Shown piece after piece: positions 54,101 through 63,021 of a DNA stretch of 64,000 nt. Source of the DNA: Gemmatimonadota bacterium (lineage in GTDB: Bacteria > Gemmatimonadota > Gemmatimonadetes > Gemmatimonadales > Gemmatimonadaceae); NCBI GenBank assembly GCA_016871855.1, contig VHBQ01000003.1, forward strand, positions 28,484 through 92,483, in the 5' to 3' direction. How positions within the stretch are numbered: position 1 is the stretch's first letter; every line of letters begins with the position of its first letter. The notes under the pieces were generated by a model. The model was not told where the DNA came from. It worked only from the letters and a program-made list of their open reading frames with translations, and did not search any database. Made by a program: the position numbers and the translations under genes.

Positions 54101-55179
54101 CGGTGGAGTTCGAACCGGTCTTCGATGCCTTCCGCCGGATGGCCGCCGACTTGGGGGCGAGCCGTGATGCGCTGGAAGCGGCCGAGCGTCGGCTCGCGGC
54201 GGTGCTGCGCGATGTGGCGAGTGGCGTGGTGGCCGTTGATGCGGAGGGACGCATCACGCTCATCAACCCGCGGGCGGTGGCGCTGCTCCCCGACGGCTCG
54301 CTTCCCGGCGCCACGGCGGATGCGGTGCTCGACGCCCCGCTCGTCGAGCGGCTGCAGCGGTTCCTTGCCGGCGCGGCGGACCAGGAGGAGTTCGACATCG
54401 AGCGCCCAGGCGGCGTGCAACTGCACGTGCGGCTGACGCGGCTCGTGCGCGGCGCGCGCGGCGCCGTGATCACGCTCGATGACCTGAGCGAACTCGCGCG
54501 CGCTCAGCGCGTGCTGGCCTGGGGCGAGATGGCGCGGCAGGTGGCCCACGAGATCAAGAACCCGCTCACACCGATGCGCCTCGGCATGCAGCATCTCAGT
54601 CGTGCCCGGCGTGATCCGCGCGTGGATTTCGATGACGTGCTCGACGAAAACGTCGCGCGCATGCTTGCCGAGATCGACCGGCTGGATGAGATCGCCCGCG
54701 CCTTCAGCCGCTACGGCATGATCCCCGCCGAGCAGGCGCCGCCCGAGCCGGTGGATGTCGCGGCCGTGGTCGCCGACGTGGTGCGGCTGGAGCAGATCGG
54801 CGCCGGTGACGTCGAGTGGCAGCTCAGCGGCGGCGGCTCCGCGCTGATGGCGATGGCGCGCGAGACTGAACTGCGCGAGGTGCTGCTCAACATCCTCGAG
54901 AACGCGCGGCACTCCGGCGCGCGGCAGGTGCGCATTGCGCTCGGCAAGGGCGAGGGGGCGGTGCGCGTGGTGGTGCATGACGACGGGCACGGCATTCCGC
55001 CCAGCGTGCTGCCGAAGATCTTCGAGCCGCACTTCTCGACGCGCACCAGCGGCAGCGGACTCGGGCTCGCCATCAGCCGTCGCTTGATCGAGGGGTGGGG
55101 CGGCACCATCGAGGTCGCCAGCATCCCGAATCAGGGGACGACCGTCACCGTTCGTCTGGTCGGCCGCGGCGCCGCCTGA
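51169..55179 (+). CDS. Giant NtrY-like sensor histidine kinase
   Basis: A 1336-residue membrane kinase. The N-terminal two thirds hold about ten or more hydrophobic segments and two large extracytoplasmic parts, then a membrane segment (DVAVLVLVVTALGALAAFWL), HAMP, a PAS domain (RLAAVLRDVASGVVAVDAEG), the DHp helix with His1127 in VAHEIKNPLTPMRLGMQ and the ATPase domain (LLNILENARHSG, DDGHGIP, GSGLGLAI). The DHp motif is of the NtrY type, but N-terminus and length differ from NtrY. No response regulator is adjacent. The GTG start is chosen because upstream reading crosses the divergent gene; an ATG at 51238 is possible. Confidence 0.85.
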   Translation: MTILDPSPPTVRRTGPVLPPSAWMPSAAAIVLTAAAWIRTQQPLWLWLCAFASLVAIAALGRRRRTGRETVFLALAVLFIADGTWTRAERVRRESDWPTWSRQAAARGTEAFARRIETTAADLLDAVQRAASDGVSGAEAWDAMERVVRSHPERAILRSRAGQPEVWAGRLHVPVDSLPATHGVMATPFYLALYVAATRGEVTVAATAVLHAEPPADELVPALDARASRPAGIAGFSFAPADAPGDSLRRVVVNGDAVLAVRAVVAPPEVVALEALERSRWRGGVALAALALLFIATAWRREHHLRTRLVALLTVTASVAVLPLGSFSNLSRWFDAGLYFTPTLGPLSANVAALITVSALTLMALFAVLRHRPGSQARWVWGAVLVVVASVTPFLLRDLARGIRLPLDGTPASLWLAWEVSIFLAAFAVLLLGVTAGQAVVGARRGLPGWPAPLLAGLSALMAPMLLEAPGRLPGWYPVLWIAAIAALATARRARRALLRTAFVAACGAVTLVWSASVRQRVQLAQADVVGLGAVDPDAASLLQRLASELALAAAPTNRTALLGRYAASELGAAGFPAELTAWDSLGRPVADLRVAMAPGTTEGLADFAAEARRLARPVLRETIPAPLAQLVLAVPHRGGDVTTVVVSPRTRLVPADPFIALVGLGQSPNAEPPYSLQVGDAREVSARAARWSRRANELHGDWVVPVGDAGAARVHARVDLRGLEALVPRGALLVMLNVLLVSLLWGLLFAAEGTGVRWLRVQVRGWPRSYRLRLSLALFAFFVLPAGGFAAWSYRRLQADDRQSRDLLVRETLRGVATSSDSVQLSEAAARFDTPLLLFADGLLIGTSDPLIDALAPVGRLLPPAVVRALGDNDELLAGMDERVGRGRVRFGYLTIEPGGARLVLSAPARSDERALDRRRRDVAVLVLVVTALGALAAFWLSGIAARTFARPIDTLRRGALAVAGGAREPLPGGQPPVEFEPVFDAFRRMAADLGASRDALEAAERRLAAVLRDVASGVVAVDAEGRITLINPRAVALLPDGSLPGATADAVLDAPLVERLQRFLAGAADQEEFDIERPGGVQLHVRLTRLVRGARGAVITLDDLSELARAQRVLAWGEMARQVAHEIKNPLTPMRLGMQHLSRARRDPRVDFDDVLDENVARMLAEIDRLDEIARAFSRYGMIPAEQAPPEPVDVAAVVADVVRLEQIGAGDVEWQLSGGGSALMAMARETELREVLLNILENARHSGARQVRIALGKGEGAVRVVVHDDGHGIPPSVLPKIFEPHFSTRTSGSGLGLAISRRLIEGWGGTIEVASIPNQGTTVTVRLVGRGAA

Positions 55180-55196
55180 CAGATTTACAGATTCCC

Positions 55197-56957
55197 ATGA
55201 GCCCCGCCGTTCCCATCGCGCCGCATACACGCTCCACCGGCATCCCGCCGCACCTCGACCGGTGGGAGCTTCCTCCCGGCTGGCGGTGGGGCGAGGAGGG
55301 CGTCTATACCGCGCACCGGCACGCCATGCAGTTGGTGGACGCGTTCGGGCGCGCGCTCGCTCTGGTGACGGCGCCGGATCCGGCGCACGAGAAGTGGCTG
55401 TTCGCGGAGGCGCGGCAACTCGCGCATCGCAACCACCCAAACATCCCGACCACGTACCACTTCTGGCGGCGGTACCGCGAGAGCCCGCGCGGGCCGGGAT
55501 ACCTGCGGCGCTGGGTGGCGGGCGAAACGGTTGGCGCGCGCCTGCGCCGCATCGGCACCGAGACGGTGCCGTACATGCTGCGCGTCCTGCGCGCCACGGG
55601 CTCGGCGCTCGCCTATCTGCACGACGCCGGCGCTACGCACGGTGCCGTTTCGCCTGACAACATCTACACCACGCCGGCCGGTCGGCTGTATCTGCTCGGC
55701 TGGCAATGGGCCGTTCCCGCGCAAGACGTTCCGGCCGGGCTGCGCCCGGATCCGGCCTTCGTGCCGCTCCCCAATGAACTCCTGACGGGCGCGTGGCGAC
55801 CGACGCCGGCAAGCGATCAGTGGCAGCTGGGGGCGGTCTGCTTCGCCATTCTCACGGGCGAGTTGCCCCCGCGTGATGAGGTGCCGCCGGTTCGCGTTGT
55901 GCGGCCGGAAGTGCCGGCCAGCGTCGCCGAGTTGGTGGATCGCGCCCTTGCCCCGTCGCCGGACGATCGGTTTTTCAATCTGTCCGGCCTGCTGCGCCAG
56001 ATCGAGCGCATCTCCGGCACCGGCACGCCGCTGCTCGTCGGCGTTGACCAGAGCTCAGGCGAATACCGGGCCGTCTCGGAGGAGGACCGCCTGCGCTGGG
56101 CGACGGGCGACGACTACGAAGTGCTCGCGTCGCTCGGCACGGGGCAGTTCGGTTCGGTCTGGCGCGTGCGCGACCTCTCGCTCGAGCGCGAGGTGGCGCT
56201 GAAGATGCTCCACCCGAACATCGCGCGGAACGAGGACGCCGTGGCGCGCTTCCGCCGCGAGGCGCGGCTCGCGGCGCAGCTCAATCATCCGGCAATCGTC
56301 CCGATCTACGCGTGGGACGCCAAGGGCGACGTCTCCTGGTACACGATGGAAGTGCAGGAGGAGGGTTCCGTCGCCGACCTCGTCGCGCGCAACGGCCCGC
56401 GCAGCATCGCCGAGATCGCGCCGCAGGTGGACGCGGTGCTCGACGGGCTTGGGCAGGCGCACACGAACGGGATCATTCACCGCGACATCAAGCCCGAGAA
56501 CATCCTCATCGACCGCTATCGCCGGTGGCGGCTGTCGGACTTCGGCATCGCGAACGCGCTGGGCGACGACCGTGTGGGCGCCTCGGGCACGCCCGCCTTT
56601 GCCGCGCCCGAGCAACTGCTCGGCGAAGCGCAGGGCGTGGCGGCCGATCTCTTCGCGGTGGCCGGGATCGTCGTCTTCGCGCTGACCGGGAAGCTGCCGT
56701 TCGGCGGCGGCGACGCGCGCGCGATTCTCGCGCAGCAGCTCGCCGGCAACGTGGACCTCGAGCAGTTCCCGCCAGAGCTGGCCGACTGGCTGCGCACGGC
56801 GCTGTCGGCCGATCCGGAACAGCGATTCCGCGACGCGGCGTCGATGCAGCGCGAATGGCGCGCGCTCACGCGCGAGCTCGCCCGCCAGGAACGGCATGCG
56901 ACGCGCTGGACGCGCTGGTGGAACGCGACGCGGCGCTTTTTCCTGAAGCCGCGATAG
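55197..56957 (+). CDS. Tandem pseudokinase-Ser/Thr kinase protein
   Basis: A 586-residue protein with two kinase-like domains. The first (about 20-260) has lost the catalytic residues: the Lys position reads LALV, HRD is His148-Gly149-Ala150 (HGAVSPDN) and DFG is LGW. The second (about 300-555) is intact: GTGQFGSV, Lys336 in VALKML, Asp430 in HRDIKPEN, SDFGIANA and TPAFAAPEQ. There is no membrane segment; the C-terminus is Arg/Trp-rich. It starts 17 bases after the histidine kinase stop and probably shares its mRNA. Confidence 0.9.
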   Translation: MSPAVPIAPHTRSTGIPPHLDRWELPPGWRWGEEGVYTAHRHAMQLVDAFGRALALVTAPDPAHEKWLFAEARQLAHRNHPNIPTTYHFWRRYRESPRGPGYLRRWVAGETVGARLRRIGTETVPYMLRVLRATGSALAYLHDAGATHGAVSPDNIYTTPAGRLYLLGWQWAVPAQDVPAGLRPDPAFVPLPNELLTGAWRPTPASDQWQLGAVCFAILTGELPPRDEVPPVRVVRPEVPASVAELVDRALAPSPDDRFFNLSGLLRQIERISGTGTPLLVGVDQSSGEYRAVSEEDRLRWATGDDYEVLASLGTGQFGSVWRVRDLSLEREVALKMLHPNIARNEDAVARFRREARLAAQLNHPAIVPIYAWDAKGDVSWYTMEVQEEGSVADLVARNGPRSIAEIAPQVDAVLDGLGQAHTNGIIHRDIKPENILIDRYRRWRLSDFGIANALGDDRVGASGTPAFAAPEQLLGEAQGVAADLFAVAGIVVFALTGKLPFGGGDARAILAQQLAGNVDLEQFPPELADWLRTALSADPEQRFRDAASMQREWRALTRELARQERHATRWTRWWNATRRFFLKPR

Positions 56958-56975
56958 CGCGCCGCTACGGCGCGC
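56957..56975. terminator. Hairpin at convergent stop codons
   Basis: GCGCGCCG and CGGCGCGC form a perfect 8-bp stem. The loop is CTA, the stop codon of the dehydrogenase gene on the - strand, and the left stem touches the kinase stop. It may end transcription from both sides but has no T-tract. Confidence 0.5.
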
Positions 56976-58335
56976 CGCGCACCGTCTTCACGTTCACGAA
57001 CGAGCGGAGCCCCTCGCGGGCGAGCTCACGCCCGATCCCGCTCGCCTTCACGCCGCCGAACGGAAACCGGGGATCGCTCGCCATCATCGCGTTGATGAAG
57101 ACGGAGCCGGCCTCAATGTCCCGTCCGAAACGCTCGGCCTCCGCGGCGTCGCGCGTCCACACGGCGGCGCCGAGTCCGAAGGGCGTGTCGTTGGCGAGGG
57201 CCAGCGCCTCGTCGGCCGACGCCACGCGGAAGAGCGGCGCCACGGGCCCGAACACCTCCTCGCGCGAGGCGGCAGCGTTGTGCGGCACGTCGGCGAGGAC
57301 CGTGGGCGGATAGAAGTGTCCCGCGCCGGGCGGGACTTCTCCTCCACAGAGCACCCGCGCCCCCGCCGCGACCGACCGGACCACCTGATCGTGCACCTCG
57401 TCGCGGATCGCCGCCGTGGCCAGCGGGCCGACGTCCGTGTCGTCGCGCAACGGGTCGCCGATGCGGAGCGCGCGCATCGCCGCGACGAATCGCTCGGCGA
57501 AGGCGTCGTATACGTCGGTGTGGACGATGAACCGCTTGGCGGCAATGCACGACTGCCCATTGTTGATGCACCGGGCGCGGGCGGCGGTGTCGGCCGCCGC
57601 GACGAAGTCGGCGCTGGGCAGCACGACGAAGGGGTCGCTCCCGCCCAACTCGAGCACGCACGGCTTGATGGCGCGCCCCGCGCGGGCGCCGACATCTCGT
57701 CCTGCCGCTTCCGAACCCGTGAGGGTCACAGCGGCGATGCGCGCGTCGTCAATTAGCGCGCCGGCGCGGGCGCCGCTGATCAGCAGAGTGCCGAAGACGC
57801 CGACGGGCGCGCCCGCCTCGCGGAAGAGCCGTTCGATGGCCAGCGCGCACTGCGGCACGTTGGAGGCGTGCTTGAGCAGGACGACGTTCCCCGCGGCGAC
57901 GGCGGGCGCCGCGGCGCGCATCGCCTGCCAATACGGGAAATTCCACGGCATGATGGCCAGCAGCACGCCGAGTGGCAGGAAATGCACCGCGCCGTCCTCG
58001 CGTCCGTCGCGCACGACGCGCTCCGGCGCCAGCATGGCCGCGGCCTCGTCGGCGTAGTAGCGGCAGGCGAGGGCGCACTTGGCGACCTCCTGCCGCGCCG
58101 CTTCGACCGTCTTCCCCATCTCCAGCGTGGCGAGCCGGGCCAGGCCCTCGCGCTCGGCGTCCAAGCGGTCCGCGACGCGTCGCAGCACCTCGGTGCGCTC
58201 GCGCAGCGGCGTCTCGCGCCACGTCGCGGCGGTGGTCGCGGCCTGAGCGACGCGGAGTTCGCATTCCGACTCGCTATGGTCGGCAATCACGGCGAGCACG
58301 TCGCCGGTGGCGGGATTCACGCTGTGCTGGGGCAT
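56965..58335 (-). CDS. NAD(P)-dependent aldehyde dehydrogenase, succinate-semialdehyde type
   Basis: A 456-residue dehydrogenase. It has LLAIMPWNFPYWQAMR, the general base Glu229 in LELGGSDPF and the catalytic Cys263 in NNGQSCIAAKRF, followed by EEVFGPVAPLF and FPFGGVKASGIGREL. Its short length and the start PQHSVNPATGDVLAVI are typical of succinate-semialdehyde dehydrogenases of the Sad/YneI kind, which make succinate. The ATG at 58335 is used. No aminobutyrate genes are nearby. Confidence 0.9.
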   Translation of the reverse strand: MPQHSVNPATGDVLAVIADHSESECELRVAQAATTAATWRETPLRERTEVLRRVADRLDAEREGLARLATLEMGKTVEAARQEVAKCALACRYYADEAAAMLAPERVVRDGREDGAVHFLPLGVLLAIMPWNFPYWQAMRAAAPAVAAGNVVLLKHASNVPQCALAIERLFREAGAPVGVFGTLLISGARAGALIDDARIAAVTLTGSEAAGRDVGARAGRAIKPCVLELGGSDPFVVLPSADFVAAADTAARARCINNGQSCIAAKRFIVHTDVYDAFAERFVAAMRALRIGDPLRDDTDVGPLATAAIRDEVHDQVVRSVAAGARVLCGGEVPPGAGHFYPPTVLADVPHNAAASREEVFGPVAPLFRVASADEALALANDTPFGLGAAVWTRDAAEAERFGRDIEAGSVFINAMMASDPRFPFGGVKASGIGRELAREGLRSFVNVKTVRGAP

Positions 58336-58440
58336 ATCGCACGATGCATTCCGCGCGACGCCGACGCCAGATCCGCCGTGCGCCCCGCTTGAGCGGCCGC
58401 TGGCGGCGGTTACCTTGCACCATCCTTCGACCGCCCCTTC

Positions 58441-58962
58441 ATGCCGCCTCGTCCTTCCGCCGCCGTCGCACCCTTGAGGATTCGCCGCTCCGCCATCGCC
58501 GGACGCGGGGCGTTCGCCACGCGCGACATCCGGAGGGGGGAGCGGCTCATCGAGTACCTCGGCCAGCGCATCTCGCACGCGATCGCCGACGCGCGATACG
58601 ACGACGCGACGATGACCAACCACCACACGTTTCTCTTTTCCGTGTCGCGGCAGACGGTGATTGACGCGTCGGTGAACGGCAACGATGCCCGGTTCATCAA
58701 TCACTCGTGCGATCCGAACTGCGAAGCGGTGATCACGCGCAGCCGCGTGTTCATCATCGCCATCAAGCCGATCGCGCAGGGCGATGAGCTCTTCTACGAC
58801 TACGCGTACGAGCGCGACGGCTCAGAGACGGCGGAGGACGAGCGGCACTACGCCTGCCGGTGCGGGGCGAAGAAGTGCCGCGGGACGATCCTTGCGCCGA
58901 CGAAACCGAAGAAGCTCAAGCCGCACCATGCGGCGGCGCGGCATACCGACAGGCACGTGTAG
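58441..58962 (+). CDS. SET domain protein lysine methyltransferase
   Basis: A 173-residue protein. The SET core is present: GRGAFATRDIRRGERLIEY, the cofactor motif RFINHSCDPNCE, and DELFYDYAYE, with a post-SET zinc motif YACRCGAKKCRG. Two of the four cysteines of a post-SET zinc site are therefore visible in the loop and one in NHSC. The family methylates lysines with S-adenosylmethionine and is common in eukaryotes; bacterial copies have few known substrates. The gene is divergent from the dehydrogenase gene. Confidence 0.92.
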   Translation: MPPRPSAAVAPLRIRRSAIAGRGAFATRDIRRGERLIEYLGQRISHAIADARYDDATMTNHHTFLFSVSRQTVIDASVNGNDARFINHSCDPNCEAVITRSRVFIIAIKPIAQGDELFYDYAYERDGSETAEDERHYACRCGAKKCRGTILAPTKPKKLKPHHAAARHTDRHV

Positions 58963-58999
58963 GACGGACGGTGGACGGTAGACGGTTGACGGTGGACCG
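58963..58999. repeat. Heptamer array between convergent SET and serine hydrolase genes
   Basis: About five units (GACGGAC, GGTGGAC, GGTAGAC, GGTTGAC, GGTGGAC) fill the space between the SET stop and the hydrolase stop at 59008. In this case it is not near a start codon. Confidence 0.84.
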
Positions 59000-59007
59000 G
59001 CGGCCCT

Positions 59008-60582
59008 CTACTTACGGCGGGTGAACTCCAGGGACGCGGCGTCGTCGAAGCGGACGGCGGCCACGCTTCCCGCGGCATCAAGACGGAAGGCGAAGTAGGT
59101 CCAGCCGTCACGGCCATCGCCGAGTCGCGCGCGGAACGTGTCGTAGTTCCAGTGCTCCAGGCGCCCGGCGCGCTCGGCGGACGGACCGAAGCGCGCGGTC
59201 AGCGAGCCGTCAGCGAACTCGAACTTGAGGTCGCCGTACACTGGGTGATCGTAGGTGCCCGCGTAGGCGGCGAGCGCGAGGCTTGGCGACGTGCCGGCCA
59301 CTCGCTTGGCTTCGCGCTCGGCGCGCGCCTTCTCCGCCTTCGCCTTGCGGTCGCCGTACAGCGTGAGAAACTCCGCGCTCCAGTCGCGGGGCGGGGCGCC
59401 GGTATAGCGGTCAATCACGCGCCACATCAACGCGTGCCGGAACTCGGCGTGGTCGGTGTTGCCGAAGATGTAGACGCCCAGCCGGTCCTCGGGGACGAGC
59501 GCAATGATCGCCGTCCGCCCGTCAATCGAGCCGGTGTGCATCGCGACGAACTTCCCGCGGTAGTCCTGCTGGAACCACCCCAAGCTGTAGGTCATCCAGT
59601 GCGGGCGGGTGAGTTCGGCGGTGGGGTAGAACTGCGCCGCGCTGACGAAGGCCTGCGGCTTGAGGAGTTCGCGATAGTTGGCCTCCGAGACGAGGCGGCG
59701 GCCGCCAACGCGTCCGGAGTCGAGCAGGAAGCGCATCCACTTGGCCACCTCGTCGGCTGACGACCAGGCCGAGCCGGCGGCGGGGACCGGATCCACCGGA
59801 GACTCGTCGATGACGCGCGTCACACCGTCGATCTCGTAGTGCGCCGCCGACACGTTCGCGTCGCCGGCGGCGCGCAGGGCGGCGAGCGTTGGCTGCGAGC
59901 GGGTCATCCCGATCGGATCCATGATGCGTGTCTTCACGAAGCGCTCCCACGGCATTCCGGACGCCGCAGCGACCACTTCGCCGGCCACCTGGTACATCAC
60001 GTTCTGGTAGATGAACCCGTCGCGCATCGAGTAGGCCATCGGCAGCTTGCGCGTGCGCTCGAGGATGTCGCGCGTGGACAGATCGCCGCGCACCCAGAGC
60101 AGGTCGGCGTTGCCGAGTCCGGCGTTGTGCCGCAGGAGGTCGCGCACCGTCACGTGGCGCGTGACGTACGGGTCGGAAAGCTGGAACCACGGCAGGTGCT
60201 TGGTCACCGGATCGTCCCACGCCACCTTGCCGCTGTCCACGAGCATCGCCACGGCGAGCGCGGTCATCGCCTTGGTAGTGGACATCATGCCGAAGAGCGT
60301 CTGTGGGTCCACCAGCGTGGCGTCGCCGAGCTTGCGGACGCCGAAGCCCTTGGCGTAAACGACCGAGTCGTTCTTGATGACGGCGATCGAGAGACCCGGA
60401 ATCTTCCAGTCCTGCAGGCCCTTGGCGATGTAGGCGTCGAGGTCGGCGTCGGGGGCGCGCTTGGACGGCTTCTGCGCGGCGACGGCGGCGGGGAGCAGCA
60501 GCGCGAGGGAGAGCAGGGTGGCCGCGGCGCAGGCGGCGCCGGCGCGCACGACGCGGGCGAGGGAACTCCGGATGGTTTCCAT
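59008..60582 (-). CDS. Exported serine hydrolase, beta-lactamase family
   Basis: A 524-residue protein with a signal peptide (CAAATLLSLALLLPAAVAAQ). It has the class C beta-lactamase/penicillin-binding fold: Ser101-x-x-Lys104 in SMMSTTKAM-like sequence, Tyr192-x-Asn194 in IYQNVMYQ, and HTGSIDG in place of KTG. The last 150 residues are a DUF3471-type domain (YAGTYDHPVYGDLKF). Such proteins are often D-aminopeptidases or esterases rather than beta-lactamases. It diverges from the DUF5916 gene. Confidence 0.9.
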   Translation of the reverse strand: METIRSSLARVVRAGAACAAATLLSLALLLPAAVAAQKPSKRAPDADLDAYIAKGLQDWKIPGLSIAVIKNDSVVYAKGFGVRKLGDATLVDPQTLFGMMSTTKAMTALAVAMLVDSGKVAWDDPVTKHLPWFQLSDPYVTRHVTVRDLLRHNAGLGNADLLWVRGDLSTRDILERTRKLPMAYSMRDGFIYQNVMYQVAGEVVAAASGMPWERFVKTRIMDPIGMTRSQPTLAALRAAGDANVSAAHYEIDGVTRVIDESPVDPVPAAGSAWSSADEVAKWMRFLLDSGRVGGRRLVSEANYRELLKPQAFVSAAQFYPTAELTRPHWMTYSLGWFQQDYRGKFVAMHTGSIDGRTAIIALVPEDRLGVYIFGNTDHAEFRHALMWRVIDRYTGAPPRDWSAEFLTLYGDRKAKAEKARAEREAKRVAGTSPSLALAAYAGTYDHPVYGDLKFEFADGSLTARFGPSAERAGRLEHWNYDTFRARLGDGRDGWTYFAFRLDAAGSVAAVRFDDAASLEFTRRK

Positions 60583-60652
60583 GGGAGCTAACTTATGACA
60601 CCCACGCCCCCTCTGCCTCCGTATTGAGGCGGGTTCCTTCAGGAGAGTTGTG

Positions 60653-63016
60653 ATGTCGTTGCCGATCCTCGCCGCCTTGGTCTCCGCTGTCGCCCTGATC
60701 GCGCCACCTGACGATCCGCCGCGCGTCTATCACGGCCGGCGCGGAGACGTCGCCGTGGCCCCGCCACGGGTGGAGGCCGCGATCACGGTGGACGGCGCGC
60801 TCGATGAGCCGGTCTGGCGGTCGGCCGCGGTGCTCACGGGCTTCTCGCAGTTCGCGCCCAAGGACGGCATTCCCTCCGCCGACAGCACCGAAGTGCTCGT
60901 CTGGTATTCGCCGACGGCGATGCACTTCGGCATCCGCGCCTACGAGCCGCACGGCGAAGTGCGGGCCACGCTGTCCGAGCGCGACAAGATCGGCGCCGAC
61001 GACTACGTGCAACTGCTGCTCGGCACCTTCAACGACGGGCGCCAGGCCACGGTGTTCATGGTCAACCCGCTCGGCGTGCAAGCTGACGGGGTGCTGAAGG
61101 AGAGCGGGCAGATCGCCAACGTGAGCTTCATGGGTTCGGTGCAGTCGCGCGAGAGCGCGGATCTCCGCCCCGACTTCGTTTTTCAATCGAAGGGGCGGGT
61201 GACGCCGTGGGGGTACGAGGTCGAGGTGCGGATCCCGTTCAAGTCGCTGCGCTTCCAGTCGGCGGCGTCGCAGACGTGGGGGCTCAACATCACGCGCCGC
61301 GTGCAGCACTCCGGCTACGAGGACAGCTGGACGCCGGCCCAGCGCGCCAACTCGTCGTTCCTGGCGCAGTCGGGGACGCTCGCGGGACTCACAGGCATGC
61401 GGCGCGGGCTCGTGCTCGACCTGACGCCAGAGGTAACCGACCGCGCCGATGGCGAGCCCGGCAACGACGGCCGGTGGGCCTATCGCACATCGGCGCCGGA
61501 GGTGGGGGCGAACATCCGCTGGGGGATCACCAACAACCTGACCCTCAACTCCGCGGTGAATCCCGACTTCTCCCAGGTGGAGGCCGACGCCGGTCAGTTC
61601 TCGTTCGATCCGCGGCAAGCGCTGTCGTTCCCCGAGAAGCGGCCGTTCTTCCTCGACGGCGTGGAGCAGTTCCTGTCACCGAACGGCCTGGTGTACACGC
61701 GGCGGATGGTGCAGCCGATCGCGGCGGCCAAGATCTCGGGCAAGCTCGGCGCGACGAATATCGGGTTTCTCTCGGCGGTGGACGACCGCGTGGCGAGCAC
61801 AACGCGACGCGACCGCCCCGTGTTCAACATTCTGCGCGTCGTGCGGGACCTGGGCGCGCAGGGGCGGGCGGGGGTGCTGTACACCGACCGCGTGGACGGC
61901 GCGAACAGCAACCGGGTGCTGAGCTTCGACACGCGGCTGGTGCGCGACCGCATCTACACGGCGGCGCTTCAGGTGGCCGGGTCGCGCACCACGCGTGGCG
62001 GGCGCACGTTCAGCGGGCCGCTGTGGGACCTGCGTCTGGCGCGCAACGGGCGCGCCTTCGGTGTCTCCACCCTGCTCAACGGCATAGACCCCGACTTCCG
62101 CACGGAGAGCGGCTTCATTTCGCGTGGCGGCCAGGTGCACGCGCTCATCGCGCCGCGCTACACGTTCTTCATGCCGCAGGGATCGCGCATCGAGAGCCTG
62201 ACGCCGAACCTCGCGATCGACGGACTCTGGTTCTACGACCGGTTCATGAAGCGCGGCGACGCCCGCGACAAGAAGCTCCACTTCAACCTCGACGCCAACC
62301 TGCGCGGCGGGTGGAACGGCACGCTGGCGTTGCTGGTGGAGACGTTCGGCTACGACCCGGCGTACTACGGCTCGCTCTACCGCATCGCCGCGCCGCGCCC
62401 GGGAGGCGGCGTGGACACGCTGCCGTTCACCGGAACGCCGCGCTTGCCCAACCGCGACTACGTGATTCGCGTGGCTTCGCCGCAGTTCCGCTGGTTCTCG
62501 GCGAGCGGGATGTACCTCTGGGGGCAGGACGAGAACTTCTACGAGTGGGCCTCGGCTGACATCATCTACTTCCAACTCGAAGTCGGCCTCAAACCCAGCG
62601 AGCGCTTCCGGGTGAGCGCCTCGTACCAGATGCAGGAGTACGACCGCAAGCACGGCGGCGGCACGGTGGGGCTGCTGCGCAACCCGCGGCTGAAGCTCGA
62701 GTATCAGGCGACGCGGGCGCTCTCCGCACGCCTGATTGGGGAGTACTTCACGGAATCCGTGCTCGATCTGCGCGACGAAGGGCGCACCGGATATCCGCTG
62801 CTGCGGCGCAGCGGCGCCGGCTGGGTGCCGGCCGCGGCCTACCGCGACAACTCCTTCCGCGCCGATTGGCTGGTGATGTACCAACCCCAGCCCGGCACGG
62901 TGTTCTACGTCGGATACGGCGCCCGCATGACTGAGCCCGAGCCGATGAAGTTCCGGGATCTCGTGCGGCGGGACGATGCCTTTTTCGTGAAGGCCAGCTA
63001 CCTGTTCCGGAGGTGA
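60653..63016 (+). CDS. DUF5916 outer membrane protein with CBM9-like domain
   Basis: A 787-residue exported protein. After a signal peptide the N-terminus (VDGALDEPVWRSAAVLTGFSQF, about residues 40-220) resembles the CBM9-like carbohydrate-binding domain, and the rest is a DUF5916 beta-barrel-like region with NPDFSQVEADAGQ and FPEKRPFFLDGVE. The end is a beta-strand finishing in FRR, as in outer-membrane proteins. The family is common in Gemmatimonadota and Bacteroidota; function is not known. The ATG at 60653 follows AGGAGAG. Confidence 0.9.
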   Translation: MSLPILAALVSAVALIAPPDDPPRVYHGRRGDVAVAPPRVEAAITVDGALDEPVWRSAAVLTGFSQFAPKDGIPSADSTEVLVWYSPTAMHFGIRAYEPHGEVRATLSERDKIGADDYVQLLLGTFNDGRQATVFMVNPLGVQADGVLKESGQIANVSFMGSVQSRESADLRPDFVFQSKGRVTPWGYEVEVRIPFKSLRFQSAASQTWGLNITRRVQHSGYEDSWTPAQRANSSFLAQSGTLAGLTGMRRGLVLDLTPEVTDRADGEPGNDGRWAYRTSAPEVGANIRWGITNNLTLNSAVNPDFSQVEADAGQFSFDPRQALSFPEKRPFFLDGVEQFLSPNGLVYTRRMVQPIAAAKISGKLGATNIGFLSAVDDRVASTTRRDRPVFNILRVVRDLGAQGRAGVLYTDRVDGANSNRVLSFDTRLVRDRIYTAALQVAGSRTTRGGRTFSGPLWDLRLARNGRAFGVSTLLNGIDPDFRTESGFISRGGQVHALIAPRYTFFMPQGSRIESLTPNLAIDGLWFYDRFMKRGDARDKKLHFNLDANLRGGWNGTLALLVETFGYDPAYYGSLYRIAAPRPGGGVDTLPFTGTPRLPNRDYVIRVASPQFRWFSASGMYLWGQDENFYEWASADIIYFQLEVGLKPSERFRVSASYQMQEYDRKHGGGTVGLLRNPRLKLEYQATRALSARLIGEYFTESVLDLRDEGRTGYPLLRRSGAGWVPAAAYRDNSFRADWLVMYQPQPGTVFYVGYGARMTEPEPMKFRDLVRRDDAFFVKASYLFRR

Positions 63017-63021
63017 GTGCG

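Noticed and set aside
59008-60582. The serine hydrolase as a true beta-lactamase
   Set aside because: It has SxxK and YxN but HTG instead of KTG and a long DUF3471-type tail, which fits esterase or peptidase relatives better than a resistance enzyme.
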